A stretch of DNA of 64,000 nt from Gordonia jinhuaensis (GCF_014639795.1 NZ_BMGC01000010.1:62001-126000); one strand, 5' to 3'. Positions 17,301-28,069 are shown, counted from the first letter of the stretch. The notes: generated by a model not told the origin, from the letters alone. Made by a program: numbers and translations.

Positions 17301-17396
17301 TGCTCACCCTTCAACTACACGTTGTCGTGGAGAAAAATCTAGCCCACGTGATCCCACCGAGCCCATCCACCCCACTCATTGTGCGCGTGTCGATGC

Positions 17397-18137
17397 TCAC
17401 GCCGCATCCACATCGATATACCTCGACCACGCCGGGTCGATCTCCTTGATCGTTGCGAGCAGTCGCCAGTGCCGCCCCTTCGGCGGTGTCAACGGCGTCC
17501 GCAACGTCCAGCCGAGTTCACTGAGCAGGCGATCTGCCTTCTTGTGGTTACAACTGCCACAGCATGCGACGCAGTTGTCCCAGCTGTGGGTGCCACCTCG
17601 GCTGCGCGGGATGACGTGATCGATGGTGTTGGCGCGGCTGCCGCAGTAGCCGCACCGGAATCGGTCACGATGCATCAGGGCCGCGCGGGTCATCGGGATC
17701 ACCGCACGGTAGGGCACCCGGACGTAGTGGCGCAGTCGGATCACCGACGGGATGGGGATGGCCACCCCCGCCGAGTGCACAGCGGCCGCCGACGGGTCGG
17801 CATGGACCACATCAGCCCGGTCGCGCAGCACCAGCACGATGGCACGCCGGATGGAGATCGCGGTGAGGGGCTCGTAGGTGGCATTGAGCAGCAGCACCCG
17901 ATGTTTGCCCCACAGCGACGAGCCCGATGTCGCGGGCACCGGCGCGGCGGCGAGTGTCGCCGCGGCGACCGGGTGATCGGCCGCGGCGTGACCGAATGCG
18001 CCAGGACCCGAATCGGACAGTCCGGACTGTCTGTGCCCGTCGGCATGCGTGATCACGGCGGCCCCGGTGGGCCGGATCTTCGGTGCGGCCGACGATCGTT
18101 GCACGTCACGGGCCCGCTGCGTCCTGGATCGCGTCAT
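17397..18137 (-). CDS. HNH endonuclease-domain protein (Rv2469c-like)
   Basis: 246 aa. The C-terminal HNH domain has paired zinc cysteines Cys162/Cys165 (CGYC) and Cys193/Cys196 (CGSC), catalytic Asp173-His174 (TIDHVIPRSRGG) and Asn188. The first 75 residues are low-complexity. The start is ATG at 18137, chosen for GGGAGGAA five bases upstream; the frame is open further 5' but without such a site. Host-encoded and conserved at this locus in mycobacteria; its DNA target is unknown. Confidence 0.88.
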   Translation of the reverse strand: MTRSRTQRARDVQRSSAAPKIRPTGAAVITHADGHRQSGLSDSGPGAFGHAAADHPVAAATLAAAPVPATSGSSLWGKHRVLLLNATYEPLTAISIRRAIVLVLRDRADVVHADPSAAAVHSAGVAIPIPSVIRLRHYVRVPYRAVIPMTRAALMHRDRFRCGYCGSRANTIDHVIPRSRGGTHSWDNCVACCGSCNHKKADRLLSELGWTLRTPLTPPKGRHWRLLATIKEIDPAWSRYIDVDAA

Positions 18138-18303
18138 CGATTCCTCCCGATGCAGACGGACACCAGTTGACCACGGAAACGTGTCGAATGCACTCGGAAA
18201 ATGCCGAACCGACAAGTCGATTGTGTGAACACTCGTCAGCCCTTCGGCCCCTCGGACACGCCGCGACAGCGACACCCGCGCCCGCCGGAGGACAATAGGA
18301 GAC

Positions 18304-18747
18304 GTGAGCGACACACACGACACCGCGACCGGTTCTCCGCGACCGGAGTCCGCCGGCACGACGCCCCAGACGTTCTACGACTCCGTCGGCGGTGAGCAGA
18401 CGTTCGTCGATCTCGTCCACCGCTTCTATCAGGAGGTGGCCGCCGACGAGATCCTGCGCCCGATGTACCCCGAGGAGGATCTGGGTCCGGCCGAACGCCG
18501 CCTGCGCATGTTCCTGGAGCAGTACTGGGGCGGGCCCCGCACCTACTCCGAGGAGCGAGGCCACCCCCGGTTGCGGATGCGCCATCACCAGTTCCACATC
18601 GGTCCGATCGAACGCGATGCGTGGCTGCGGTGCATGCACACCGCGATCGCGTCGATCGATGCGACTCGGCTCGACGACGAACACCGCGAGATGCTGACCC
18701 GTTACGTCGAGATGGCGGCCGATTCGCTGGTCAACGCACCCTTCTGA
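18304..18747 (+). CDS. glbO: Truncated hemoglobin GlbO (group II)
   Basis: 147 aa. Heme protein implicated in oxygen and NO chemistry near the respiratory chain. Group II marks: Tyr42 (B10) and Tyr55 (CD1) in [16 protein letters not shown], proximal His94 ([10 protein letters not shown]) and Trp107 (G8). The N-terminal 20 residues are an extra disordered head. The start is GTG at 18304, with GGAG just upstream. Divergent from the HNH gene, as Rv2470 is from Rv2469c. Confidence 0.94.
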   Translation: MSDTHDTATGSPRPESAGTTPQTFYDSVGGEQTFVDLVHRFYQEVAADEILRPMYPEEDLGPAERRLRMFLEQYWGGPRTYSEERGHPRLRMRHHQFHIGPIERDAWLRCMHTAIASIDATRLDDEHREMLTRYVEMAADSLVNAPF

Positions 18748-18761
18748 GCACCGATCCGGTT

Positions 18762-18805
18762 ACTGATGGCTCCTGACCACTGATGGCTTCTGACCACTGA
18801 TGGCT
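18762..18805. repeat. 17-bp tandem repeat (2.6 copies)
   Basis: ACTGATGGCTYCTGACC occurs at 18762-18778 and 18779-18795, with a partial third copy to 18805. It fills the gap between glbO and the alcohol dehydrogenase gene. Confidence 0.85.
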
Positions 18806-18858
18806 GGGGCCCGACACGTTCCTCACCCTCGTGAGGAGTCGACCTCCACCGAGGACGG

Positions 18859-19917
18859 ATGACAATCACGATGACGACAACCCCGATGACCGCAACTCAG
18901 ATGACCGCGTGGACGGTCACCACACCCGGCCCGATCCACGGCAGCGGCCCGAACGGCGATTCGCCGCTGGCGCGTGTCGACAAGCCGGTCCCCTCACCCG
19001 GCGCCGGCGAGGTGCTCATCGAGGTTTCCGCATGCGGGGTGTGCCGTACCGACCTGCACGTCTGCGAAGGCGATCTACCCGTCCACCGGGCCCACGTCAC
19101 ACCCGGCCATGAGGTGGTCGGGGCGGTGGTCGCCTGCGGTGAGGGCGTCGACATCGCGCTGGGGACGCGGGTGGGTGTCGCGTGGCTGCGCCACACCTGC
19201 GGAGTCTGCCGCTACTGCCTGCGCGGCGACGAGAACCTCTGCCCGTCGTCGCGCTACACCGGCTGGGATGCCGACGGCGGCTACGCCGAGTACACGGTGG
19301 CGCCCGCCGACTACGTCTACGTCTACGTCCTTCCCGAGGGCTTCACCGACGACATGGCACCGCTGCTGTGCGCAGGCATCATCGGCTACCGCTCGCTCAA
19401 GCGCGCCGAACTCCCGCCGCAGGGCCGGCTCGGTCTGTACGGTTTCGGCGGCAGCGCCCACCTGTGCGCCCAGGTCGCGCTGGCCGCCGGCGCCGAGGTT
19501 CACGTGTTCACCCGTGGCGACGACGCGCGCCGGCTCGCCCGCGATCTCGGCGCCGCCTCGGTGAACGGCGCCTACGACCCCTCCCCGGTGCCGTTGGACT
19601 CGGCGATTCTCTTCGCACCGGCAGGCGATCTCGTACCGGTGTGCATGACCGCGCTGGATCGGGGCGGGACGTTGGCCATCGCGGGCATCCACCTCAGCGA
19701 CATCCCGTCGCTGAACTATCAGGACCACCTGTTCCAGGAACGCCAGATCCGCAGCGTCACCGCCAACACCCGCGCCGACGGACGCGAATTCCTGGAGCTT
19801 GCCGTGCGGGAGAGGATCTCGGTGACCTCCCACCACTACCCACTGGCACGTGCCGATGCGGCGTTGCGCGATCTGTCCGATGGGGTCTTCGACGGTGCCG
19901 CGGTTCTCTACACCTGA
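18859..19917 (+). CDS. Zinc-dependent alcohol dehydrogenase (AdhA-like)
   Basis: 352 aa. GroES-like fold with a catalytic zinc region ([16 protein letters not shown]) and a structural zinc site ([15 protein letters not shown]), then a Rossmann domain whose usual GxGxxG appears as GFGGSAH. The family oxidises alcohols or reduces aldehydes with NAD(P)H; the substrate is unknown. Several in-frame ATGs crowd the N-terminus (18859, 18871, 18886, 18901). I kept the first, which follows GAGG. It is not part of the M. tuberculosis order here, so likely an insertion between glbO and aglA. Confidence 0.88.
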   Translation: MTITMTTTPMTATQMTAWTVTTPGPIHGSGPNGDSPLARVDKPVPSPGAGEVLIEVSACGVCRTDLHVCEGDLPVHRAHVTPGHEVVGAVVACGEGVDIALGTRVGVAWLRHTCGVCRYCLRGDENLCPSSRYTGWDADGGYAEYTVAPADYVYVYVLPEGFTDDMAPLLCAGIIGYRSLKRAELPPQGRLGLYGFGGSAHLCAQVALAAGAEVHVFTRGDDARRLARDLGAASVNGAYDPSPVPLDSAILFAPAGDLVPVCMTALDRGGTLAIAGIHLSDIPSLNYQDHLFQERQIRSVTANTRADGREFLELAVRERISVTSHHYPLARADAALRDLSDGVFDGAAVLYT

Positions 19918-19987
19918 CCGGCGAACGCACCCCGACCCTGGCGCGCCCTGGCCCGCGGGTATGACTCCCCACCCGCCATCCGGCACA

Positions 19988-21664
19988 ATGTCGGTGGTGA
20001 GTGAGTCCTACGAAGACCGCACCGTCACCGAATCGGCATCCGCGGAGTCTCCCGCCTCGGTGGCACCGGACCAGTGGTGGAAGGACGCCGTCTTCTACCA
20101 GATCTACCCACGATCGTTCTCCGATGCCTCGGGTGACGGGGTCGGCGACATCGACGGGATCATCGACCGCCTGGGGTATCTCGAACTCCTCGGGATCGAT
20201 GCTCTCTGGCTGTCACCGGTGATGCGGTCACCGATGGCCGATCACGGTTATGACGTGTCCGATCCCCGCGATGTCGACCCGCTGTTCGGCGGCATCGACG
20301 CACTCGACCGTCTCATCGGCCAGACGCATTCACGCGGGATCAAGGTCACGATGGACCTCGTCCCCAACCACACCAGCGACCAGCACCCCTGGTTCGTCGA
20401 AGCGCTGGCGTCGGCGCCGGGGAGCCCCGCCCGCGAGCGCTACATCTTCCGCGATGGCAAGGGACCCGATGGCGACGAACCGCCGAACAACTGGCCGAGC
20501 ATCTTCGGCGGACCTGCGTGGAAGCGCGTCACCGAGGCCGACGGCAGTCCCGGCCAGTGGTATCTGCACATCTTCGCACCCGAACAGCCCGACCTGAACT
20601 GGGACAACCCCGAGGTGTTCGACGACCTGGAGAAGACCCTGCGCTTCTGGCTCGAACGCGGCGTGGACGGCTTCCGCATCGACGTGGCACACGGGATGGA
20701 AAAGCCCGCAGACCTCCCCGACATGGACATCTCCGGGGTCACGCTGCTGGAGAATTCCGATGACGACCCCCGGTTCAACAATCCCGGCGTTCACGAGATC
20801 CACCGCAAGATCCGCGCGGTGATGGACGATTACCCCGATGCGATGACCGTCGGCGAGCTCTGGGTCGACGACAACGACCGGTTCGCCGAGTACATCCGTC
20901 CCGACGAGTTGCATCTGGGCTTCAACTTCCGCCTGGTGAAGACTGCCTTCGATGCCGAGGCCATCGAGACCGCCATCACCGAATCGCTGGCCGCGGTGGC
21001 GAACGTCGGCGGCACACCCACGTGGACGCTGTCCAACCACGATGTCGACCGCGAGGTCACCCGCTACTCCGAGGAGCCCGGCGATGCCGACCCGACGACT
21101 GCGGCGAACCGACTGGGGCTGGCCCGTGCTCGCGCGATGATCTTGGTGGAACTGGCGTTGCCGGGCGTCGCGTTCATCTACAACGGTGCCGAACTCGGTC
21201 TGCCCAACGTCGACCTTCCCGACGAGGCACTTCAGGATCCCACCTGGGAACGGTCCGGTCACACCGAACGCGGCCGCGACGGATGCCGCGTGCCGCTGCC
21301 CTGGGAGGGCGAGGCACCGCCGTTCGAGTTCAGTACCAACCCGCACACCTGGCTCCCGATCCCGGCCGTGTGGGAATCCATCACCGCAGAGAAGCAGCTC
21401 GAAGATCTCGACTCGACCTTCTCGCTGTATCGGGCGGCCATCGAGATGCGTAAGACGCGAACCGAATTCGCCGGCGACAAAGTGGAATGGTACGGCGCGC
21501 CCGAAGGATGTCTGGCCTTTCGACGCGACGTGGGCAAGCTGGTCTGCGCACTCAACACCACCGACGCACCGGTACCGCTGCCACCGGGTGAGGTGATCTT
21601 GTCCAGCACACCGCTCACCGAGGACGGTCAGCTACCCGCCAACAGTGCTGCCTGGCTGGTCTGA
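19988..21664 (+). CDS. aglA: Alpha-glucosidase (GH13 family)
   Basis: 558 aa. (beta/alpha)8 hydrolase acting on alpha-1,4 or alpha-1,6 glucosidic bonds. The GH13 residues are in place: nucleophile Asp232 (GFRIDVAHG), acid/base Glu290 (GELWVDD) and Asp352 (SNHDVDR), with DLVPNHTSD near 123-131. The ATG at 19988 was chosen because the conserved WWKDAVFYQIYPRSF begins about 28 residues in. It corresponds to Rv2471 in order. Confidence 0.93.
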   Translation: MSVVSESYEDRTVTESASAESPASVAPDQWWKDAVFYQIYPRSFSDASGDGVGDIDGIIDRLGYLELLGIDALWLSPVMRSPMADHGYDVSDPRDVDPLFGGIDALDRLIGQTHSRGIKVTMDLVPNHTSDQHPWFVEALASAPGSPARERYIFRDGKGPDGDEPPNNWPSIFGGPAWKRVTEADGSPGQWYLHIFAPEQPDLNWDNPEVFDDLEKTLRFWLERGVDGFRIDVAHGMEKPADLPDMDISGVTLLENSDDDPRFNNPGVHEIHRKIRAVMDDYPDAMTVGELWVDDNDRFAEYIRPDELHLGFNFRLVKTAFDAEAIETAITESLAAVANVGGTPTWTLSNHDVDREVTRYSEEPGDADPTTAANRLGLARARAMILVELALPGVAFIYNGAELGLPNVDLPDEALQDPTWERSGHTERGRDGCRVPLPWEGEAPPFEFSTNPHTWLPIPAVWESITAEKQLEDLDSTFSLYRAAIEMRKTRTEFAGDKVEWYGAPEGCLAFRRDVGKLVCALNTTDAPVPLPPGEVILSSTPLTEDGQLPANSAAWLV

Positions 21665-21742
21665 CTCCGCTGCCGGGCTTCGTGACTGCCGGTCGTCGAA
21701 TGAGTCCGATCGGGATCTGGGTGAGCTCCTCGCGCAGCGCGG

Positions 21743-22462
21743 TCAGACGACGTCGAGGCTCAGGCCCGCGGTCCGTCGGAAGAACACCGAGCCGTACCGC
21801 GCGTCGATACGGCCCCAGCTTCCGGCAACCCGCACCCGCACCGGCTCGTCCTCGCCGACCAGCTGCAGGTCACTGACCTCGGTCACCTCACCGCCACCGG
21901 TGTCGCGGACGAATCCCATTGCCGCGAGCGCGAACAACGCACGCATCGGTATCTCCACGACCTCGCCGGCGGAGGCCTCGTCATGCACCGAGAGCACAGG
22001 CTGGTCGAGCAGTGCCGCGGCAGGACCGTGCCCGCTGTTCTCCTCACGTGCCAGCACCGCACCCTCGCGCGCCAATCGCAGCACCGTGCGCGCCGGCAGA
22101 TCATCGACATGGGTGAAGGTGCCCGTACCCGTCCCACCGCGCGGCGGCAGCGCGCCCGGCCAGGCGCTGTCGAACGGGAAGCCCGGGTCGACCTGTGCGG
22201 AGTGCAGTTGCTGAGCCGACCGCACCGCGTCGGCGAGCGTCGCCGAGTCACATACGAGATCGTCGACGTCGAGGCGCGCGGCGATCACCCGCGAGACGAG
22301 GACATCGAAACCTGTTGTCCCCCAGAGTTCTACGTGATCGACGTCACGTCGACGCAACCGCGTCACCGCATTGTCGGCGATCCGCAGGGTGCGGGAGACA
22401 AAGGCCAGCGCATCCGCGCGGTCGCGGGCGTCGGGGATCACGAACCCCGCCGCGCCGATCAC
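21743..22462 (-). CDS. Conserved hypothetical protein (Rv2474c position)
   Basis: 239 aa, function unknown. No membrane segment or signal peptide. The sequence mixes short acidic loops with beta-rich stretches, such as VELWGTTGFDVLVSR and DEPVRVRVAGSWGRID. GTG at 22462 starts 34 bases after the thioesterase stop, so it is the last gene of the gdh-side operon. It occupies the place of Rv2474c in M. tuberculosis. It is convergent with aglA across 78 bases in which I see nothing. Confidence 0.7.
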   Translation of the reverse strand: MIGAAGFVIPDARDRADALAFVSRTLRIADNAVTRLRRRDVDHVELWGTTGFDVLVSRVIAARLDVDDLVCDSATLADAVRSAQQLHSAQVDPGFPFDSAWPGALPPRGGTGTGTFTHVDDLPARTVLRLAREGAVLAREENSGHGPAAALLDQPVLSVHDEASAGEVVEIPMRALFALAAMGFVRDTGGGEVTEVSDLQLVGEDEPVRVRVAGSWGRIDARYGSVFFRRTAGLSLDVV

Positions 22463-22496
22463 CGGCGTCGCCCGTCCGGATCCGCCCGGGAATCAC

Positions 22497-23024
22497 TCAC
22501 GACGCGTCGGTCCGTAGGAACAGCCGAAGGTAGTCCTTCTCGGCATCGGTGAGCCGGCGCAGACGCTGGCTGTCGATGTCGAAGGCCACCAGCTGCGTCG
22601 AGGCCACGACCGCGGGTTTGGCGGCCGGATCGCCGCCGCGCGGGCGAACCTCGTAACCCACGGTGAAGTCCACCGCGCGGATCCGCTGGACGAACATCGT
22701 GACCACGATCGGCCCTTCGTCGTGGCGGATCTGGCCCTGGTACTTCACATGCAGGTCGGCCACCACACATCCGTTGCGCAGTCCGACGGTGGGCCGCTCG
22801 TCGTAGAACAGCCACGGGATACGCGCCTCCTCCAGAAGGGTGACCATGCGTGCGTGGTTGATGTGGGCGAACACATCCATATCCGACCACCGGACCGGAA
22901 CCCGCACCACGAATCCGGCATCGGTGACCTCGCCGCTTTCGGAGATCACCTGGAGTGACTCGTCGGCATGTGCCGCACCGGCCCCCTTGGATTTCCCATC
23001 GTGTGATGCCACGCCGTTCGACAC
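22497..23024 (-). CDS. Hot-dog-fold acyl-CoA thioesterase
   Basis: 175 aa from GTG 23024. 4-hydroxybenzoyl-CoA thioesterase-like domain with RWSDMDVFAHINHARMVTLLEEAR, the Asp and nearby Asn-His of the family, and a C-terminal beta strand region. It would hydrolyse acyl-CoA; chain length cannot be read. GTG 23024 has AGGAG nine bases upstream; an in-frame ATG at 23045 (MEQESATV) has no ribosome site. It sits directly downstream of gdh, as in M. tuberculosis (Rv2475c/Rv2476c). Confidence 0.85.
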   Translation of the reverse strand: MSNGVASHDGKSKGAGAAHADESLQVISESGEVTDAGFVVRVPVRWSDMDVFAHINHARMVTLLEEARIPWLFYDERPTVGLRNGCVVADLHVKYQGQIRHDEGPIVVTMFVQRIRAVDFTVGYEVRPRGGDPAAKPAVVASTQLVAFDIDSQRLRRLTDAEKDYLRLFLRTDAS

Positions 23025-23137
23025 AGTCGCACTCTCCTGTTCCATGACGCGACACCGCATCCGCGGTGTCGCCCGATATCGACGTCCGAGGGCCGGTCCC
23101 GACTCCGGCGACCTCAGGCCGGGGACGCCCCGATGCG

Positions 23138-26100
23138 CTATAACCGCACCATGCTCCGCAGCTGTCGCACCGCCACCGACAGCGTCGCGAGGTCGTAGGT
23201 TCCGGCCTCCTCGATGGCGGCGAGCATCGACTCCGCACGGGTGAGCCGGGCGGCCTGATGTGCCTTCCACTCCGAGATCTTGTCCGCTGCAGGTTCACCG
23301 AGTTCGGAGTTCTCGATCACCTCCAGGCACAGGCTGCGGGTGAGCCCCTGCAGATCGTCTCGGAGGGCGAGCCGAGCGAGCGAATGCCACCGATCCCCGC
23401 GCGGCAGGTCCGAGATCGCCAACAACAGCCGCTCGATACCGAAATCGTCGAGGATGGCGAAATACAGTGCGGCGACCTCGTCCTCGGGACGGTCGGAGAT
23501 CTCGGCGACGTCGACGATGTCGAGCAGACAGAATCTGTTGAGCGACATCGCGACAGTGGCCGCGACGGTCACCGGTACGCCGCCGTCGACGTAGCTGTCG
23601 GTGAGCCGGGTCACCTCGGCTGCCGAGGACGGCCCCAACCAGTCGGGCAACGACGCCGACATCCGCGCGATGCTCGCACCGTAGCGCGTGATCTCGGCGG
23701 CGATCGCGATCGGTTGAGGACGATTGGCCAGCACCCATCTGGAGGCGCGGAACAGCAGCCGCCGCACGAATGTGGTCATTTCGTCGATCGCGTCGATACC
23801 CACCGTCGGGTCGTCGATGAGCGCATCGACGCGACCCATCACCTCGGCCAGCCCGAACACCTCGCTGACCACGACGAATGCGCGGGCTGCGTCGGCACCG
23901 GTGGTGCCGGTCGCCTCGGAGAGGCGGAAGACGTGGGTGATCCCGGCGCGGTCGACCACGTCGTTGACCAGTCCGGTCGCCACGATCTGCCTGCGCAGCG
24001 GGTGTGCGGCGATGCCGTCGGCGAATCGCTCGCGCAGTTGGGGCGGGAAGTAGTCGACCAATCGCGGCACGAACACATCGCTGTCGGGTAGGTCACCGGC
24101 CAGCAGATCCGATTTCAGCAACAGCTTCACATGCGCCATGACGGTGGCCAGTTCGGGTGAGGTGAGCCCGACCCGTCCGGTCTGCTGACCCCGCCGTGCC
24201 AGTCCAGACGCGGACGGGAGTGCTTCGAGCTCCAGATCGACTCCACGCGCTGACAATTCGTCGAGCAGACGCTGATAGACGAGTTCGGTGGCGGCGGCCG
24301 ACTCCCGCGCGACTCCGAGTTCGGTGTTCTGCGAGACGTTGTCGGCCAAGACCAGCTCGCCGACCTCATCGGTCATCGATTCCAGCAGCGGCACCCTCGA
24401 CTCGAGGGCGAGGTTGCCCGCGGACACCTGTCCGTCGAGCAAGATCTTGATGTTCACCTCGTGGTCGGAGCAGTCCACCCCGGCCGAGTTGTCGAGTGCA
24501 TCGGTGTTGATGCGACCACCGCTCAGGTCGAACTCGACCCGCCCAACCTCGGTGACACCGAGATTGCCACCCTCCCCGATCACCCTGGCGCGCACCGTGG
24601 ATGCGTTCACGCGGATCGAGTCATTGGCCTTGTCGCCGACGTGCTCATCGGATTCATCCGAGGCTTTGATGTAGGTGCCGATTCCACCGTTCCACAGCAG
24701 ATCCACCGGCGCGGTGAGAATCGCGCGGATCAGCTCCGGCGGCGACAGCTCGGCGGTCTCCTCGGCGATTCCGAGCGCTGCACGCATCTGCGGGCTCACC
24801 GGGATCGACTTGCGCTCGCGCGACCAGACACCACCGCCGTCGCTGATCAACTCGGTCGAGTAGTCCGCCCACGACGACCGGGGCAGCTCGAAGAGTCTGC
24901 GCCGCTCGGTATACGAGGTCGCCGCATCCGGAGTGGGATCGACGAACACGTGGCGATGGTCGAATGCGGCGATCAGCCTGATGTGCGGCGAGCACAGCAT
25001 GCCGTTGCCGAACACATCGCCGCTCATGTCCCCGATCCCGGCCACCGTGAAATCGGTGGTGCCGATGTCGATGCCGAGTTCGCGGAAGTGGCGTTTCACC
25101 GACTCCCATGCACCGCGGGCGGTGATACCCATGGCCTTGTGGTCGTAGCCGGCCGAACCGCCGGATGCGAATGCGTCATGCAGCCAGAACGAATGGTGTT
25201 GCGCCACATCGTTGGCGATGTCGGGGAAGCTCGCGGTCCCCTTGTCCGCGGCAACCACGAGGTAGGTGTCGTCCTCGTCGCGACGGACGATGCCCCGCGC
25301 CGGGAGAACCTCACCGGTGGTGGTGTCGAGGTTGTCGGTGAGTGCGAGCAGTGCGGCGATGAACTCGCGATAACAGGCGACACCGGAGGCGCGCACGGCA
25401 GACGGGTCAGCGTCGGCGCGTGGAGGCTCTTTCACCACGAAACCGCCCTTGGCACCCATCGGGACGATCACCGCGTTCTTGACCGCCTGGGCTTTCACCA
25501 ATCCGAGGACCTCGGTGCGGTAGTCGTCGCGCCGATCCGACCAACGCAGGCCGCCGCGGGCCACCGCGCCGAAGCGCAGGTGGACGCCTTCGACCCGCGG
25601 GGAGTACACGAAGATCTCGTGTAGCGGCCGCGGCTCGGGCACCAGCGCGATCTCACGGGGACGCAGCTTGAATGCCAGTGCGCTCGGCGGCGCCGTGGGG
25701 TCGTCGGCCCACGCGCGGCCCTCACTCATCTCGTGGGTGTAGAAGTTGGTCCGCGAGGTGGCTTCGATCGCCGCGGCGAAGGCCGACACCACCCGGTCGG
25801 CGTCGAGGCTCAGGATCTCACCGATCAGGCCGCGCAGATCCTCCATCGCCTTCGCGCGCCGATCGGCATCGGCACGGGCTGGGTCGAATGACGCCGCGAA
25901 CACCTCGACGAGCGCGCGGGTGACCTCGACGTGCGCACCCAGCACGGTCGCGACATGCTGTGTGCTGTAGGCGAATCCGCATAGTCGCAAATAGCGGGCG
26001 TAGCCGCGCAGCATGACGACCTCTCGCCATCCCAGCCCGGCCTTGACCACCAGCTCGTTGAACCTGTCGACCTCGCTGTCACCGTCCCAGATTCGGGTGA

Positions 26101-28069
26101 ACGCCTCGGTGAACCGCTCGCTCAGCGAGTCCGCAGCCGCCGGGTAGCTTTCGACTCCCGGTGCCACTCGGATGCCGAATTCGTAGATCCAACACGGCTT
26201 TCCGTCCGATCGGGTCAGTGCGAACGGTCGCTCGTCGAGGACCTCGACGCCGAGACTCTGCAGGACGGGCAGCACATCGGTGAGACTCGCGGTGCGATCG
26301 CAGAGATACAGGTCCAGCCGCCACTGGGCGGTGTCGGTGGAATCGGGATGTGGATGCCCGACAGACAGGCCACCCGGCGCCAGCGAGTCGAGCGTCGCGA
26401 GATCCGACAGCGCCTGCTCGGGGTGGCGCACGTCGCGGTACTCGTCGGAGGCGGTCGCGACCAGATACGCCACCGCGTCGGCCGACGGCGGATTCGGGGC
26501 GGCCGCAGCCGCCTCATAGAGCAGATCTCCCCACGACCGCGATGCCGCAGCGAGCCTGCTCTGCAGCCGACGTGCGAGGTCACCGCCGTCGGCGAATGAG
26601 CCCAGCTCTCCGATACGCTCCTTCGGGACCGACATCGTCACGTACAGCAGGGCATGCGCGGCATCGCTCACCCGAGCGGTGTACTCCAGATCGTGGCCGC
26701 CGAGCTCGTCGAGCAGCAGATCCTGCATCCGGGTGCGCAACGCGGTGGTGTATCGATCACCGGGCAGATACACCAGTGCCGTGACCACCTCTGCCGCCGC
26801 GTCGGCTCCGAGGAACAGTCTCAGGTCGCGGGTCGGCGCCGCCTCGATCACCGACATCAGACGACCCGCCAGCACCGCCGGCGACGCGTGAATCGTCTCG
26901 GTGCGCGGATACCCTTGGGCGAGTTCGATCATCGCGTGCCCGGTGTAGGAGTCCGGCGACACGCCCGCCACGTGCAGAGCCTCGCGCACCCGCGCACCGA
27001 GGATCGGAATGCCCAGGACGTTCTCGTGCAGCGCGGTGGACGTCATGGTGCCCAGGAACAGCTGCTCGGCGACCAGCACACCGTCAGAACCGAATTCGGG
27101 AACACAGATGAGCACGGGATAGCGGGTCCGCAGGATCAGTGTGGGCAGGTGTATCCGACGAAATGTCGGGATTCGGCTGGCCTCATGACCATCGGGCACG
27201 GCATCGAAGGCGCGGGCGGTGTCGGGGTGCCGCCACAGTCCCAATCCCTCCGACAGGCCCAAGCCCTCCGATACGTCCAAGCCCTCCGACAGGCTCCCGC
27301 CAACCTCGCGACGCACCGCACCCAGGAACAGGAAGTGTGCGTCGCGCAGCCAGGTCAGGAACTCGACCCAGTCCTCGTCGATCCCCTGCTGGTGATCGAT
27401 CGCCGGGGAGTCCGGGGTATTCGTCCGCACCAGCCGGTCGGTGACGGTGCGCAGCCGGTCGACCAGTCTCGGTGCGTCGTCATGGATGTCATCGATCGTC
27501 GAGACCACACCACGGATGGCGTCGGCGAGGTCGGCCTCCGACGGCGCATCGACACCCGCCTGGCCCTCGATGCTGATCCACGATTCAGCGGCGCATGCGG
27601 AGTCGGCGGACGGCTCGACGTCGCCGCCGACGTCGACGATCGTTCCTGCGGAGTCGCGACATACCATCACCACCGGGTGCTGGACGACGCGCACGGCGAT
27701 CCCGGCGCGGCGCACCGCGCCCGTGACGCCCTCCACCAGCTGAGGCATATCCGCCGTGGCGACGGCGACCACGACGCGGCCGTAACCGACGGCGTCGACG
27801 TCGACGACCACGTCGCCGGGCGACCGCACGGCCACCACCTCGGCGAACCGCTCGATGCGCCGTCTGGCGAGGGTGCTCTGCATCGGCGCGCCCTGACCGG
27901 CTGCGGGATCGACGGATTCCGAACTGGTCGGCGCACCATCGAAAACCGCGGCCACGCGGGCGAGCACAGCGTCGGGCCCCGACAGCGCGCCCGCGCTCAC
28001 GGACTCGCCGTTGTCCCTGCCGCCGCGCGCGTCGGCAGCGGAGTCGCGATCACTCGTCGAGCGTGTCAC
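23138..28069 (-). CDS. gdh: NAD-specific glutamate dehydrogenase, large L_180 class
   Basis: 1643 aa. Converts glutamate to 2-oxoglutarate and ammonia, mainly catabolic, and in mycobacteria is controlled by GarA. The N-terminal regulatory segments (with ACT-like repeats) span roughly the first 700 residues. The catalytic core carries KAQAVKNAVIVPMGAKGGF with the active-site lysine near residue 880, and the Rossmann part NGGIGTYIK. The length suits the 180 kDa class. GTG 28069 is preceded by AAGGGG at a longish 11 bases. Genes ettA upstream and the thioesterase downstream match mycobacterial order. Confidence 0.95.
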   Translation of the reverse strand: MTRSTSDRDSAADARGGRDNGESVSAGALSGPDAVLARVAAVFDGAPTSSESVDPAAGQGAPMQSTLARRRIERFAEVVAVRSPGDVVVDVDAVGYGRVVVAVATADMPQLVEGVTGAVRRAGIAVRVVQHPVVMVCRDSAGTIVDVGGDVEPSADSACAAESWISIEGQAGVDAPSEADLADAIRGVVSTIDDIHDDAPRLVDRLRTVTDRLVRTNTPDSPAIDHQQGIDEDWVEFLTWLRDAHFLFLGAVRREVGGSLSEGLDVSEGLGLSEGLGLWRHPDTARAFDAVPDGHEASRIPTFRRIHLPTLILRTRYPVLICVPEFGSDGVLVAEQLFLGTMTSTALHENVLGIPILGARVREALHVAGVSPDSYTGHAMIELAQGYPRTETIHASPAVLAGRLMSVIEAAPTRDLRLFLGADAAAEVVTALVYLPGDRYTTALRTRMQDLLLDELGGHDLEYTARVSDAAHALLYVTMSVPKERIGELGSFADGGDLARRLQSRLAAASRSWGDLLYEAAAAAPNPPSADAVAYLVATASDEYRDVRHPEQALSDLATLDSLAPGGLSVGHPHPDSTDTAQWRLDLYLCDRTASLTDVLPVLQSLGVEVLDERPFALTRSDGKPCWIYEFGIRVAPGVESYPAAADSLSERFTEAFTRIWDGDSEVDRFNELVVKAGLGWREVVMLRGYARYLRLCGFAYSTQHVATVLGAHVEVTRALVEVFAASFDPARADADRRAKAMEDLRGLIGEILSLDADRVVSAFAAAIEATSRTNFYTHEMSEGRAWADDPTAPPSALAFKLRPREIALVPEPRPLHEIFVYSPRVEGVHLRFGAVARGGLRWSDRRDDYRTEVLGLVKAQAVKNAVIVPMGAKGGFVVKEPPRADADPSAVRASGVACYREFIAALLALTDNLDTTTGEVLPARGIVRRDEDDTYLVVAADKGTASFPDIANDVAQHHSFWLHDAFASGGSAGYDHKAMGITARGAWESVKRHFRELGIDIGTTDFTVAGIGDMSGDVFGNGMLCSPHIRLIAAFDHRHVFVDPTPDAATSYTERRRLFELPRSSWADYSTELISDGGGVWSRERKSIPVSPQMRAALGIAEETAELSPPELIRAILTAPVDLLWNGGIGTYIKASDESDEHVGDKANDSIRVNASTVRARVIGEGGNLGVTEVGRVEFDLSGGRINTDALDNSAGVDCSDHEVNIKILLDGQVSAGNLALESRVPLLESMTDEVGELVLADNVSQNTELGVARESAAATELVYQRLLDELSARGVDLELEALPSASGLARRGQQTGRVGLTSPELATVMAHVKLLLKSDLLAGDLPDSDVFVPRLVDYFPPQLRERFADGIAAHPLRRQIVATGLVNDVVDRAGITHVFRLSEATGTTGADAARAFVVVSEVFGLAEVMGRVDALIDDPTVGIDAIDEMTTFVRRLLFRASRWVLANRPQPIAIAAEITRYGASIARMSASLPDWLGPSSAAEVTRLTDSYVDGGVPVTVAATVAMSLNRFCLLDIVDVAEISDRPEDEVAALYFAILDDFGIERLLLAISDLPRGDRWHSLARLALRDDLQGLTRSLCLEVIENSELGEPAADKISEWKAHQAARLTRAESMLAAIEEAGTYDLATLSVAVRQLRSMVRL

